Shown here: piece by piece, positions 28,963-36,853 of the stretch | Layout of the letters: each line of letters begins with the position of its first letter | How positions within the stretch are numbered: the first letter of the stretch is position 1 | Notes under the pieces: generated by a model | Database searches by the model: none | What the model saw: only the letters and a program-made list of their open reading frames with translations | Told to the model about the DNA's origin: nothing | Made by a program: the position numbers and the translations under genes | Assembly (NCBI RefSeq): GCF_042655485.1 | Contig: NZ_JBHSMC010000029.1 | Span: 124,001-188,000 of the forward strand | Reading direction: 5' to 3' | Source: Lederbergia graminis | GTDB taxonomy: Bacteria > Bacillota > Bacilli > Bacillales > Bacillaceae_C | Length of the DNA: 64,000 nucleotides

Positions 28963-29054
28963 ATCGGATACATCCATTACTAAAAAGCTTTAGGGAATCT
29001 TTTTCAATTCTAGCTTATTCAGTATCTCCTGTCGAGAAATGGGCTCTCAAAAAC

Positions 29055-30716
29055 TCAAACACTTTTCTTCGTTTTCTGCATTAACCCTGGAGATATCATA
29101 TCCTGATTATTATTTTTGAGTAACGCTTCTTCCAACACACTCTCAATACGCGTTACAGGTATTATTTCTATACCCTCAATTTCTTGTAAACTTGCTTGAT
29201 TATTTTCATTAGGGATAAATACAGTATTTGCTCCCGCTTGTTTCGCAGCTTTTACCTTTGCATATACTCCACCAACGGGTTTAACGTCACCATGGATTCC
29301 TATCTCACCAGTCATTGCTACAGTGTTTTTTACAGGAATCTTATAAATTGCTGAGTAGATAGCTACTGTCATTGCTACCCCAGCTGATGGTCCATCTGTC
29401 GGTATACCCCCTGGAAAATTAATATGGATATCATATTGATCTGCCGGGACACCCATTGTCCTCAATACAGTAATAACATTCTCCACAGATCCCTTGGCCA
29501 TACTTTTCCTTCTTATGGATTTACCTTGTCCGTTAATACTTTCTTCTTCTACTATCCCTGTAATATTAATCGTTCCTTTATCCGCAGGAATTACAATTAC
29601 TTCTATTTCAAGTAGCATTCCACTATTAGGCCCTGTGACAGCCAATCCATTCACTATTCCTACTTTTGGTTTCTCAGAAATAGATTTCTCATAGCGAGGA
29701 CTTAATTGACTAGAGCGTATAACCCATTCCACATCTTCATCCTTTATATAATCCCTATCCTCTGTAATGGCGAGACCAGCAGCTGTTTGCATCATATTAA
29801 CTGCTTCACGGCCATTCCGAGCATATGAGGAAAAAAGCTTCATACCACGTTCACTTATTTTCAATTTTATTTTTTCTGCTGCATTTTTTATTACCATTTC
29901 AATTTCTGGTTGTTCTAACTCATTAAAGAAAATCTCCATACAACGAGAACGGATTGCTGGAGGAATCTCATCAGGTGTTCTTGTCGTAGCACCGATCAAT
30001 CGGAAATCTGCAGGTAATCCGCGTTTAAAAATATCATGGATATGAGCTGGAATTTGCATATTTTCTTCACTGTAATAAGCACTTTCTAGAAACACTTTAC
30101 GATCTTCTAAAACCTTTAATAATTTATTCATTTGAATCGGATGTAATTCCCCAATTTCATCTATAAATAGAACACCACCATGAGCGTTTGAAACAGCTCC
30201 TTGTTTTGGTTGTGGTATTCCCGCTTGCCCCATCGCGCCAGCACCTTGGTAAATAGGATCATGGACAGAACCAATTAGAGGGTCAGCAATTCCTCTTTCA
30301 TCGAACCTGGCAGTAGTTGCATCTAATTCAACGAATACAGAATCCGGACGAAATGGAGATCGTTGATTTCTTTTCGCTTCTTCTAACACTAAGCGCGCAG
30401 CAGCTGTTTTTCCGACTCCAGGTGGACCGTATATAATGACATGCTGTGGATTTGGTCCACATAACGCTGCCTTTAATGCTTTAATTCCATCGCTCTGTCC
30501 CACTATATCTGCAAAAGTAGCTGGTCTAACTCTTTCAGATAATGGCTCAGTAAGTTTTATTCCACGCATTTTCCGTAAATGTTCCATTTCTTTCTTTGAT
30601 TCTTTATCAATCGTAACTTTTTGCGCACGTTGATTTTTAAGTAGATTAAAAAAGTACAAACCAATAATGATTCCGAAGAATAGTTGAATCATTAAAATTA
30701 TCATTGTCCAATCCAT
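29055..30716 (-). CDS. lonB: Forespore-type ATP-dependent protease LonB
   Basis: The 553-residue protein has an N-terminal membrane helix (about 5-25), a AAA+ module with GPPGVGKTAA at 97-106 and FIDEIGEL, and a Lon protease domain with the catalytic Ser in TDGPSAGVAM and Lys in the YAKVKAAKQAG region. It lacks the long N-terminal domain of LonA. In B. subtilis LonB is made mainly in the forespore under sigma-F control. It is next to lonA in both genomes. The 3' end carries a C-terminal basic tail. Confidence 0.94.
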   Translation of the reverse strand: MDWTMIILMIQLFFGIIIGLYFFNLLKNQRAQKVTIDKESKKEMEHLRKMRGIKLTEPLSERVRPATFADIVGQSDGIKALKAALCGPNPQHVIIYGPPGVGKTAAARLVLEEAKRNQRSPFRPDSVFVELDATTARFDERGIADPLIGSVHDPIYQGAGAMGQAGIPQPKQGAVSNAHGGVLFIDEIGELHPIQMNKLLKVLEDRKVFLESAYYSEENMQIPAHIHDIFKRGLPADFRLIGATTRTPDEIPPAIRSRCMEIFFNELEQPEIEMVIKNAAEKIKLKISERGMKLFSSYARNGREAVNMMQTAAGLAITEDRDYIKDEDVEWVIRSSQLSPRYEKSISEKPKVGIVNGLAVTGPNSGMLLEIEVIVIPADKGTINITGIVEEESINGQGKSIRRKSMAKGSVENVITVLRTMGVPADQYDIHINFPGGIPTDGPSAGVAMTVAIYSAIYKIPVKNTVAMTGEIGIHGDVKPVGGVYAKVKAAKQAGANTVFIPNENNQASLQEIEGIEIIPVTRIESVLEEALLKNNNQDMISPGLMQKTKKSV

Positions 30717-30852
30717 CTATTTCCCTCCTAGACACAATATCACATATGTGCTAGTATCTCCGGCTAGGATTGGGAATAAACAGTATTTTTCATCTACATT
30801 ACATATTTCTATATAAAAGGCTCTCTTAAAGTTCATTGTTGTTAACAACTTA

Positions 30853-30999
30853 GTTGATTGTAGCGGATGTACACGAGACTCCTGCGGGAACAGCACGAGC
30901 CGAAGATCCACTTGGCAAAGCGGTTTTCTTTGCCATTTCTTTGCCAAGTTAGCTGAGGCCGTGCCCGCGGAAAGCGAGTGTACAGGAGCGAAAATCAAC
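30853..30999. repeat. Dispersed Bacillaceae intergenic palindromic repeat, copy with GTTGATT/AATCAAC ends
   Basis: The 147-bp element starts GTTGATTGTAGCGG and ends GAGCGAAAATCAAC. It contains the ACTCCTGCGGGA segment and a CCCGCGGAAAGCGAGTGTAC segment, plus a hairpin CTTGGCAAAG...CTTTGCCAAG. It lies between lonB and clpX (gap 30717-31091), which has no gene. Elements of this kind are common in Bacillaceae intergenic DNA. Confidence 0.75.
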
Positions 31000-31023
31000 A
31001 ACAGAATTTAACAGAGATATAAA

Positions 31024-31073
31024 AAAAGCCAAACTACCTACCTTGAATAATTCAAGCAGTAGTTTGGCTTTTT
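31024..31073. terminator. clpX terminator
   Basis: A 14-bp stem AAAAGCCAAACTAC/GTAGTTTGGCTTTT with an inner CTTGAA/TTCAAG pair and flanking A/T tracts lies immediately downstream of clpX. Confidence 0.88.
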
Positions 31074-31091
31074 AATTTCATCCATATTATT

Positions 31092-32348
31092 TTAAGCGGA
31101 TGTTTTTTGAATAACTGTTCCGTCTTTCAATACAAGTTTCGGTGGCTTGTTATCGAGGACGCAATCTTTTGTAATGATACATTTTGCTATATCATCACGA
31201 GATGGTAGGTCAAACATTACATCCAACATTAGTGCTTCAATGATGGAACGAAGACCACGTGCACCTGTTTTTCTTTCAATTGCTTTTTTCGAAATCTCTT
31301 GTAGAGCTTCTTGTTCAAATTCTAACTCAACATTATCTAGCTCTAACATTTTTTGATATTGTTTTACAAGCGCATTTTTCGGCGTTGTTAAGATTTCAAT
31401 TAATGCATCTTCATCAAGTTGTTCGAGACTTGCAATTACTGGCAAACGACCAATAAATTCAGGGATTAATCCAAAACGAAGTAGATCCTCTGGAAGGATT
31501 TTCGTTAATAAACCTTTTGCGTCTGCTTCATCAACTTGTGTATTCGAACCGAAGCCAATTACTTTTTGGCCGAGGCGACGTTTAATAATTTGTTCCACAC
31601 CATCAAATGCTCCACCACAAATAAACAAAATGTTTGTTGTATCAATTTGAATAAATTCTTGATGTGGATGCTTTCTACCGCCTTGTGGAGGTACACTTGC
31701 TACTGTTCCTTCTAGAATTTTCAATAGTGCTTGTTGTACACCTTCACCAGAAACATCTCTTGTGATAGAAGGATTTTCTGATTTTCTTGCAACTTTATCA
31801 ATCTCATCGATATAGATAATTCCTCTTTCTGCCTTCTCAACATCGTAATCAGCAGATTGAATTAATTTCAATAAGATATTTTCAACGTCTTCTCCAACAT
31901 ATCCAGCTTCAGTTAAAGAAGTTGCATCTGCAATTGCAAATGGCACATTCAGAATACGCGCTAATGTTTGCGCAAGTAATGTTTTACCACTACCTGTAGG
32001 ACCAATTAAACAAATATTGCTTTTAGCAAGTTCGACATCATCGATCTTACTATTAGAATTAATACGTTTATAGTGATTATAAACAGCAACAGCTAGTGCC
32101 TTCTTCGCTTGGTCTTGACCAATTACGTATTCATCCAGGATGTCACGAATTTCAAGTGGTTTTGGAACATCTTTAAATTCAATTTCTTCTTCTGATCCTA
32201 GTTCCTCTTCCACTATTTCTGTACATAGTTCTATACATTCATCACATATATATACACCCGGGCCAGCAACTAATTTGCGGACCTGTTCTTGTGTTTTTCC
32301 GCAAAAGGAACATTTTAATTGCCCCTTCTCATCATTAAATTTGAACAT
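31092..32348 (-). CDS. clpX: ClpX unfoldase of the ClpXP protease
   Basis: The 418-residue protein has an N-terminal zinc finger (Cys13, 16, 35, 38), Walker A GPTGSGKT at 116-123, FIYIDEIDK-type Walker B and the IGF loop (KVIGFGSN) that docks ClpP. It unfolds tagged proteins for degradation by ClpP in the cytoplasm. It lies downstream of tig, the conserved Firmicute order, and is separated from it by a terminator. Confidence 0.97.
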   Translation of the reverse strand: MFKFNDEKGQLKCSFCGKTQEQVRKLVAGPGVYICDECIELCTEIVEEELGSEEEIEFKDVPKPLEIRDILDEYVIGQDQAKKALAVAVYNHYKRINSNSKIDDVELAKSNICLIGPTGSGKTLLAQTLARILNVPFAIADATSLTEAGYVGEDVENILLKLIQSADYDVEKAERGIIYIDEIDKVARKSENPSITRDVSGEGVQQALLKILEGTVASVPPQGGRKHPHQEFIQIDTTNILFICGGAFDGVEQIIKRRLGQKVIGFGSNTQVDEADAKGLLTKILPEDLLRFGLIPEFIGRLPVIASLEQLDEDALIEILTTPKNALVKQYQKMLELDNVELEFEQEALQEISKKAIERKTGARGLRSIIEALMLDVMFDLPSRDDIAKCIITKDCVLDNKPPKLVLKDGTVIQKTSA

Positions 32349-32534
32349 TCCAACTCACCCCTTTAGAAAGCTACAACCATTGCGTCATATTTAATCGGAA
32401 ATATAGTAATTTCCCACTTCTATGAAGCAGATAGTTATGTATTGAATTGTATCATATTTATTAAAACAAACTCCATTACTACATCTTGACCCAAATTGCT
32501 GGTTAATTCGAATTAAAATATGTATTGATTTGGT

Positions 32535-32567
32535 AAAACAAGGCACGAGTAAAACGTGCCTTGTTTT
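32535..32567. terminator. tig terminator
   Basis: AAAACAAGGCACG pairs with CGTGCCTTGTTTT with a 7-nt loop. It is in the gap between tig and clpX. Confidence 0.88.
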
Positions 32568-32604
32568 AAGTTAGTCTTATATCTTATGTGTATGTTCTAT
32601 ATTA

Positions 32605-33894
32605 TTATGCACCAATCTTGCTGTTTTCAACAAGAAATTCAACTGCTTTTTGAACTTTTAAGTCAGCTTTTAAGCTATCTAGATTATCACCTAGTGCTCT
32701 CTTAATATCTTCCACTTGCATATTGTACATTTCAGCCATTCTGTCTAGTTCTTTGTTGACAGTTTCTTCATCAGCTTCTAAGTTTTCAGCTTTTGCAATA
32801 GCTTCAAGTGTTAAGTTCATGCTCACACGTTTTTCAGCATCAGAAGTCATTTGGCTACGTAATGCTTCTTGATCTTGACCTGAGAATTGGAAATAAAGCT
32901 CCAAATTCATGCCTTGCATTTGTAGACGTTGTTCAAACTCTTGCATCATACGATCAACTTCATTGTTAATTAAGATTTCTGGTACTTCAAATTCAGCATT
33001 TGCAGTAGCCATATCTACTAGTTGATCACGTAACTTCGTTTCAGCTTCCTCTTTTTTGCTTGTTTCAAGACGAGTTCTAATTTTAGCTTTTAACTCATCT
33101 AAAGTTTCAGCACTTTCATCTACGTCTTTTGCAAATTCATCATCAAGCTCAGGAAGTTCTTTTGTTTTAATTTCATGAAGTTTCACTTTAAATACAGCAG
33201 GCTTACCAGCTAATTCAGCAGCATGGTATTCTTCTGGGAAAGAAACCTCTACGTCTTTTTCTTCTCCAGATTTTAAACCAACTAACTGCTCTTCGAAACC
33301 AGGAATAAAGGAACCTGATCCAATTTCAAGAGAATAATTATCTGCTTGTCCACCTTCAAATGCTTCTCCATCAACAAAACCTTCAAAATCAATTACTACA
33401 GTATCGCCTTCAACAACTTCGCCTTCTTCTTTAACAACTAATTCAGCTTGGCGCTCTTGCATCGATTTCAATTCTTCCGCAACATCTTCATCTGTTACTT
33501 CCGTATCCATCTTTTCCACTTCTAGACCTTTGTAATCTCCAAGTTTAACTTCAGGCTTAACCTCAACTGTTGCTTTAAAGATTAGTTCTTTACCTTTTTC
33601 CATTTGCTCGACATCAATTTCAGGACGATCAATTGGTTCGATTCCTGTTTCTTCAATAGCTGCCATATATGCTTCTGGAAGAATAAAATCTAAAGCATCT
33701 TGATACAAACTTTCCACTCCGAAACGCTTTTCAAACATAGAACGTGGAATTTTCCCTTTACGGAACCCAGGAATATTTACTTGTTTAGAAACTTTCTTGA
33801 ATGCTTCATCAAGGCCTTGATTTACCTTCTCCACTTCGACCTCAACAGTTAAAACTCCTTTGTTCCCCTCTAATTTTTCCCATTTAGCTGACAT
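32605..33894 (-). CDS. tig: Trigger factor (ribosome-associated chaperone)
   Basis: The 429-residue protein has the N-terminal ribosome-binding domain with NIPGFRKGKIPRSMFEKRFG (the GFRxGxxP docking loop), a FKBP-type prolyl isomerase domain (about 150-240, VDGEAFEGGQADNYSLEIG), and a helical C-terminal arm domain. ATG at 33894 follows GGAGG; an in-frame upstream stretch of 13 codons is not conserved. It helps nascent proteins fold at the ribosome exit. Confidence 0.97.
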   Translation of the reverse strand: MSAKWEKLEGNKGVLTVEVEVEKVNQGLDEAFKKVSKQVNIPGFRKGKIPRSMFEKRFGVESLYQDALDFILPEAYMAAIEETGIEPIDRPEIDVEQMEKGKELIFKATVEVKPEVKLGDYKGLEVEKMDTEVTDEDVAEELKSMQERQAELVVKEEGEVVEGDTVVIDFEGFVDGEAFEGGQADNYSLEIGSGSFIPGFEEQLVGLKSGEEKDVEVSFPEEYHAAELAGKPAVFKVKLHEIKTKELPELDDEFAKDVDESAETLDELKAKIRTRLETSKKEEAETKLRDQLVDMATANAEFEVPEILINNEVDRMMQEFEQRLQMQGMNLELYFQFSGQDQEALRSQMTSDAEKRVSMNLTLEAIAKAENLEADEETVNKELDRMAEMYNMQVEDIKRALGDNLDSLKADLKVQKAVEFLVENSKIGA

Positions 33895-34041
33895 ATAAAT
33901 ACCTCCAACAAATATATAATGCATTACTTTCATATACGACCTAGCAGATATAAAACCTGCTTATGTAATGTCCAAATGGAACTTAATCCCGGCATAACCA
34001 TTACATTATAACATAGCTTATAAAGCTTTCAACAATTCGAC

Positions 34042-35052
34042 TTAAACTATTGGAGAAGAAATTTTTTCTAATTCTAATAAGTAAGTGTATGCTTCTGTTA
34101 ATTTCTCCACATTTAATCCATTTTGTTGTGCAAGCTCTTCTAAACTCCATTCCTCACCATATAATTCTAAACCCATACCTTTATACGCAACAACCCATAA
34201 GGTTGTATTTGGATGTGAATATTCAAATGGGTACAGAATAAATGCATGTCGTTGCATCATGTCCTGTAATTGTAGTAATAATACTGGATTTTCATTTTCT
34301 AATTGTACCGTTAACTCCTTATTTACTTCTTTAAATAATGGAGTTTCATGTAAGTCAGGTACTTGCGTAGGGTTAAACACATCTTCCATATCAAGCTTAT
34401 TCACTTGTACATGTTGATCAATTTTATGTTCCCTTAGGACATTGAAAACAATTGTTTTTAAAAAAGGATGCACGCTTTGATCATTCAGCACTTGTAACAA
34501 TGTTGGTAAATAAGGATGTATATTTTTGTCCGCAAGACTGCCAAGTTGAATTGCTAATTCAGGTAGTTTATCTATATTTGAAAAGTCCAAATCTAACGAT
34601 ATTGGCTGATTTACTTCTATATTAGAGTTATCACTTACTTTTTTGCTCAATTGAAGTAATGTTAATAATTGCTCTTCCTTATCTGGAGGAACAACCTTTT
34701 CATCCATGAGTGCTTCGATCGTTTTTACAACTGTTTCGTGGTCTTTCAGTTGAATTAAGACAGTCAAGTATATTTCAAGCACTTCATAATAATCACCAAT
34801 TCCTTGTTGCAAAAGTTGTTCTGCTAATAGTTTAGCTGATGTATAGCTTCTATTTTGATATTGTGCAACAAGATATGTAACAGCAATTCGCGAATCTTCC
34901 TTATCTAATTCATAAGCTTGGTGTAAGAACTCTACGGCATCTTCAAAATCCTGGGCTTCCATACTTGCAATTCCTTTTTCAAAATAGCGTTCTTTCAAAT
35001 TTGGAAAAGGAATTACTTTACTATCATGTTGATTGTGCTGCTTTCTTTTCAT
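34042..35052 (-). CDS. YsoA-like tetratricopeptide-repeat protein
   Basis: The 336-residue cytoplasmic protein has an N-terminal TPR-like region (about 20-150), including EKGIASMEAQDFEDAVEFLHQAYELD, and a C-terminal region with an acidic helical structure. In B. subtilis ysoA (a TPR protein) lies next to tig. The start at 35052 (ATG) is preferred because GGGCGG lies 9 nt upstream; an upstream in-frame extension would add a hydrophobic stretch with no ribosome site. No molecular role is known. Confidence 0.8.
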   Translation of the reverse strand: MKRKQHNQHDSKVIPFPNLKERYFEKGIASMEAQDFEDAVEFLHQAYELDKEDSRIAVTYLVAQYQNRSYTSAKLLAEQLLQQGIGDYYEVLEIYLTVLIQLKDHETVVKTIEALMDEKVVPPDKEEQLLTLLQLSKKVSDNSNIEVNQPISLDLDFSNIDKLPELAIQLGSLADKNIHPYLPTLLQVLNDQSVHPFLKTIVFNVLREHKIDQHVQVNKLDMEDVFNPTQVPDLHETPLFKEVNKELTVQLENENPVLLLQLQDMMQRHAFILYPFEYSHPNTTLWVVAYKGMGLELYGEEWSLEELAQQNGLNVEKLTEAYTYLLELEKISSPIV

Positions 35053-35126
35053 GGTAGAACCGCCCATCATAAATATTGAAAATAGTGTAGCAAATACAAG
35101 AAAATAAAACAAGAAAAAACAAAAAA

Positions 35127-35148
35127 AGCTCTAGTTTATACTAGAACT
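35127..35148 (-). terminator. Terminator of the small WYL-like gene
   Basis: AGTTCTAGT/ACTAGAGCT stem (minus strand) is followed by T7. It lies between the small gene and the TPR gene, so the two are separate transcripts. Confidence 0.75.
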
Positions 35149-35176
35149 GTGGTTTTTTCACTTATAAAAATTAATA

Positions 35177-35392
35177 TTATGCTCCTCTACTTCGTCTTAA
35201 AGGAGTAACCGATAAGATATTGGCTATTTTAAATATCCTAAATTGCCGTTTATGATAACAGTATGCTTTTATGGATGTCTCAGTTACTGCAAGTACTTTA
35301 ATAATACGATGTGTAATTTGATTATCTTTATTTATATATATTAATTCGAGCTTTTGGTTTGTACCTAGTGCACGTATGAAAATCCCTCTCAC
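35177..35392 (-). CDS. Small WYL-like domain protein, putative SOS gene
   Basis: The 71-residue basic protein resembles the core of a WYL domain (LELIYINKDNQITHRIIKVLAVTETSIKAYCYHKRQFRIFKIANILSV pattern split by turns), without any DNA-binding part. WYL domains are ligand- or nucleic acid-binding modules in regulators linked to DNA damage or phage defence. The start is GTG at 35392 with GGGGTGG upstream. The promoter just upstream has two LexA-like boxes, so I infer damage-inducible expression. The true function is unknown. Confidence 0.65.
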   Translation of the reverse strand: MRGIFIRALGTNQKLELIYINKDNQITHRIIKVLAVTETSIKAYCYHKRQFRIFKIANILSVTPLRRSRGA

Positions 35393-35402
35393 GCAACCAC
35401 CC

Positions 35403-35465
35403 CGAACAAATGTTTTTATATATTATATACAAACATTTGTTCTATATGCAAGTATCGGTAAAAAA
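35403..35465 (-). promoter_or_regulatory. Promoter with two LexA-like SOS boxes
   Basis: Two copies of GAACAAATGTTT lie in inverted order, at 35404-35415 and 35431-35442, fitting the Bacillus LexA box (CGAAC-N4-GTTYG); the first reads CGAACAAATGTTTT. Between them is TATAAT, and a TTGCAT lies 18 bp further upstream, so one box is in the spacer and the other covers the start of transcription. Confidence 0.7.
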
Positions 35466-35476
35466 TATTTAATTTA

Positions 35477-35635
35477 TTAATAAAAAAAATCTTCCTTTTG
35501 ATATTCTTCAAAATCAAACGAGTCATCGATATCATCTTCATCTTCAATTAATTCATCCACATGTTCTTCGTAAAATGGAGGTATTTCGTTCTCATGTCTT
35601 GGTACTTTAAATAAATTTAAGAGTTTACCAAACAA
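35477..35635 (-). CDS. Small acidic protein, unknown function
   Basis: A 52-residue frame begins with TTG preceded by AGAGGTGATT at proper spacing, ends at a TAA, and is not in the usual ORF length range. The N-terminus is basic and hydrophobic (LFGKLLNLFKVPRH) and the rest strongly acidic (DELIEDEDDIDDSFDFEEYQ). Composition and a good ribosome site suggest a real gene. It ends only about 12 bp before the -35 region of the SOS-like promoter of the next gene. No family is recognised. Confidence 0.6.
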   Translation of the reverse strand: MFGKLLNLFKVPRHENEIPPFYEEHVDELIEDEDDIDDSFDFEEYQKEDFFY

Positions 35636-36180
35636 CTAAATCACCTCTTCTTTTTTTATACAAATTAATTGTAACTTTTTATTGTTAATAGATTGTAAGA
35701 AACATGTAAAATTTAGATTAGGAAACAGTATTATTCTGTTATAAAAACACAAAGCCACACTATTTAACTAGTTGGGATTATCCATCAAGCGTGCGAAATC
35801 ATAAATAACCGTTTCATTTAACATTTGCCCTTGACAACCTGTTACTTGCAATCTTATGCCAGCAGAGGTGTTCTAGCATGTAATCTTATACATAAAATGG
35901 TTGGGACAAAGGAATATGGTTGCAAATAAAAACCGAACTATCATTTGATTTCAAAACAAGATAGTCCGGTCAGTTTATCAATTATAAAATTTATAGTAGC
36001 AAGGGGAGGAAATACACGAAGACTCCTGTGGGATGTACGGTAACCGGGAGACCCCACAGGCGTGTTCAACGCCGAGGAGGCTCCCGAACCGCCCGCGGAA
36101 AGCGAAGTGTATTTCTGAAGCGGTATACATTGTTCGGAATTACATCCAGATCAAATCATTTTGTCTCAACATCATTCTTT
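35636..36180. other. Intergenic region with repeats
   Basis: No gene is seen in these 545 bp. It holds a hairpin of the ACCGAACTATC family at 35930-35973 and a full copy of the dispersed repeat at 36000-36160. Two overlapping frames inside it arise from the repeat. Confidence 0.7.
36000..36160. repeat. Dispersed intergenic repeat, copy 2 (full form)
   Basis: It has ACTCCTGTGGGA and CCCCACAGG as a stem, GGGAG...CTCCC, then CGCGGAAAGCGAAGTGTATT and GAAGCGGTAT, and ends TTCGGAATTACATCCAG and TCAAATCAT. The ends match copies 1 and 3. Confidence 0.85.
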
Positions 36181-36402
36181 TCATTTCAGTTTATTCAATA
36201 TTTCTTCTGGTACAAGTTTTTGCAAATGATAAGTATCTGTATTCTTTAACGTAACAGCGAGTGCATAGAATGTTGCAAACTGCTTTTCTATTTCTTCTTC
36301 ATCACTAATCGTAAATTCATCAAGATAAAGCTTAGTTAGATCTACGGCTACATCAAATTCATTTCTTTGGGAAACTCGTTCAACTTTTATGTCTTCAGCC
36401 AT
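36181..36402 (-). CDS. Small acidic protein, unknown function
   Basis: A 73-residue protein begins with ATG at 36402 behind GGGAGGTG with good spacing. It is acidic with helical pattern (VAVDLTKLYLDEF, ISDEEEIEKQFATFYALAV). No family is recognised. It stands alone between repeats and the tRNA gene. Confidence 0.65.
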   Translation of the reverse strand: MAEDIKVERVSQRNEFDVAVDLTKLYLDEFTISDEEEIEKQFATFYALAVTLKNTDTYHLQKLVPEEILNKLK

Positions 36403-36605
36403 TTCCACACCTCCCTTGAACTACTAATTCGACAAAAGGTGCTAATTCCCTTTGAACAGTTATCAAAAAGCAACTGTATTAAGGTAATGTAAGATAGTTA
36501 TTCAACACCAGATACCAAGTTGTAAAAATCAATCCAACCCCAATCCAACCCCAAGAGATAAATTATTCATTCTTGTTTCGTTGTAATGAATAATTGAAGA
36601 CAAAA

Positions 36606-36639
36606 ACGCCAAACTCTTAATTTAAAAAGAGTTTGGCGT
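36606..36639. terminator. tRNA-Arg terminator
   Basis: ACGCCAAACTCTT pairs with AAGAGTTTGGCGT 18 bp after the tRNA gene on the minus strand, with T-rich sequence after the stem (minus strand). Confidence 0.8.
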
Positions 36640-36656
36640 ATTAATTATTATGTAAA

Positions 36657-36733
36657 TGGCGTCCCAGGAGAGATTCGAACTCCCGACCCACAGCTTAGAA
36701 GGCTGTTGCTCTATCCTGCTGAGCTACTGGGAC
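36657..36733 (-). tRNA. tRNA-Arg (anticodon TCT), encoded CCA
   Basis: The minus strand folds into a cloverleaf: acceptor GTCCCAG/CTGGGAC, D arm, anticodon loop CTTCTAA with TCT, and T arm GGGAGTTCGAATCTCTC. The discriminator G is followed by an encoded CCA. It reads AGA codons. Confidence 0.95.
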
Positions 36734-36808
36734 ATTTCTTTTGAAGACATTTTTTATTATAGACATGGATACATTGAAAGTCAATAGTTTTTCGTAAAAT
36801 ATTTTAAA

Positions 36809-36844
36809 AAGGGTGCTTAGTGCAGTTTGCAACTAAGCACCCTT
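36809..36844. terminator. Sulfatase-operon terminator
   Basis: AAGGGTGCTTAGT pairs with ACTAAGCACCCTT, T-rich on the minus side; it follows the sulfatase stop. Confidence 0.88.
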
Positions 36845-36853
36845 CTATTTCTA

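Noticed and set aside
30717..31001. 94-codon minus-strand frame before lonB
   Set aside because: It lies over the dispersed palindromic repeat and has no ribosome site or recognisable domain.
36028..36254. Two overlapping plus-strand frames
   Set aside because: They are created by the GC-rich dispersed repeat and run into antisense of the small gene at 36181-36402.
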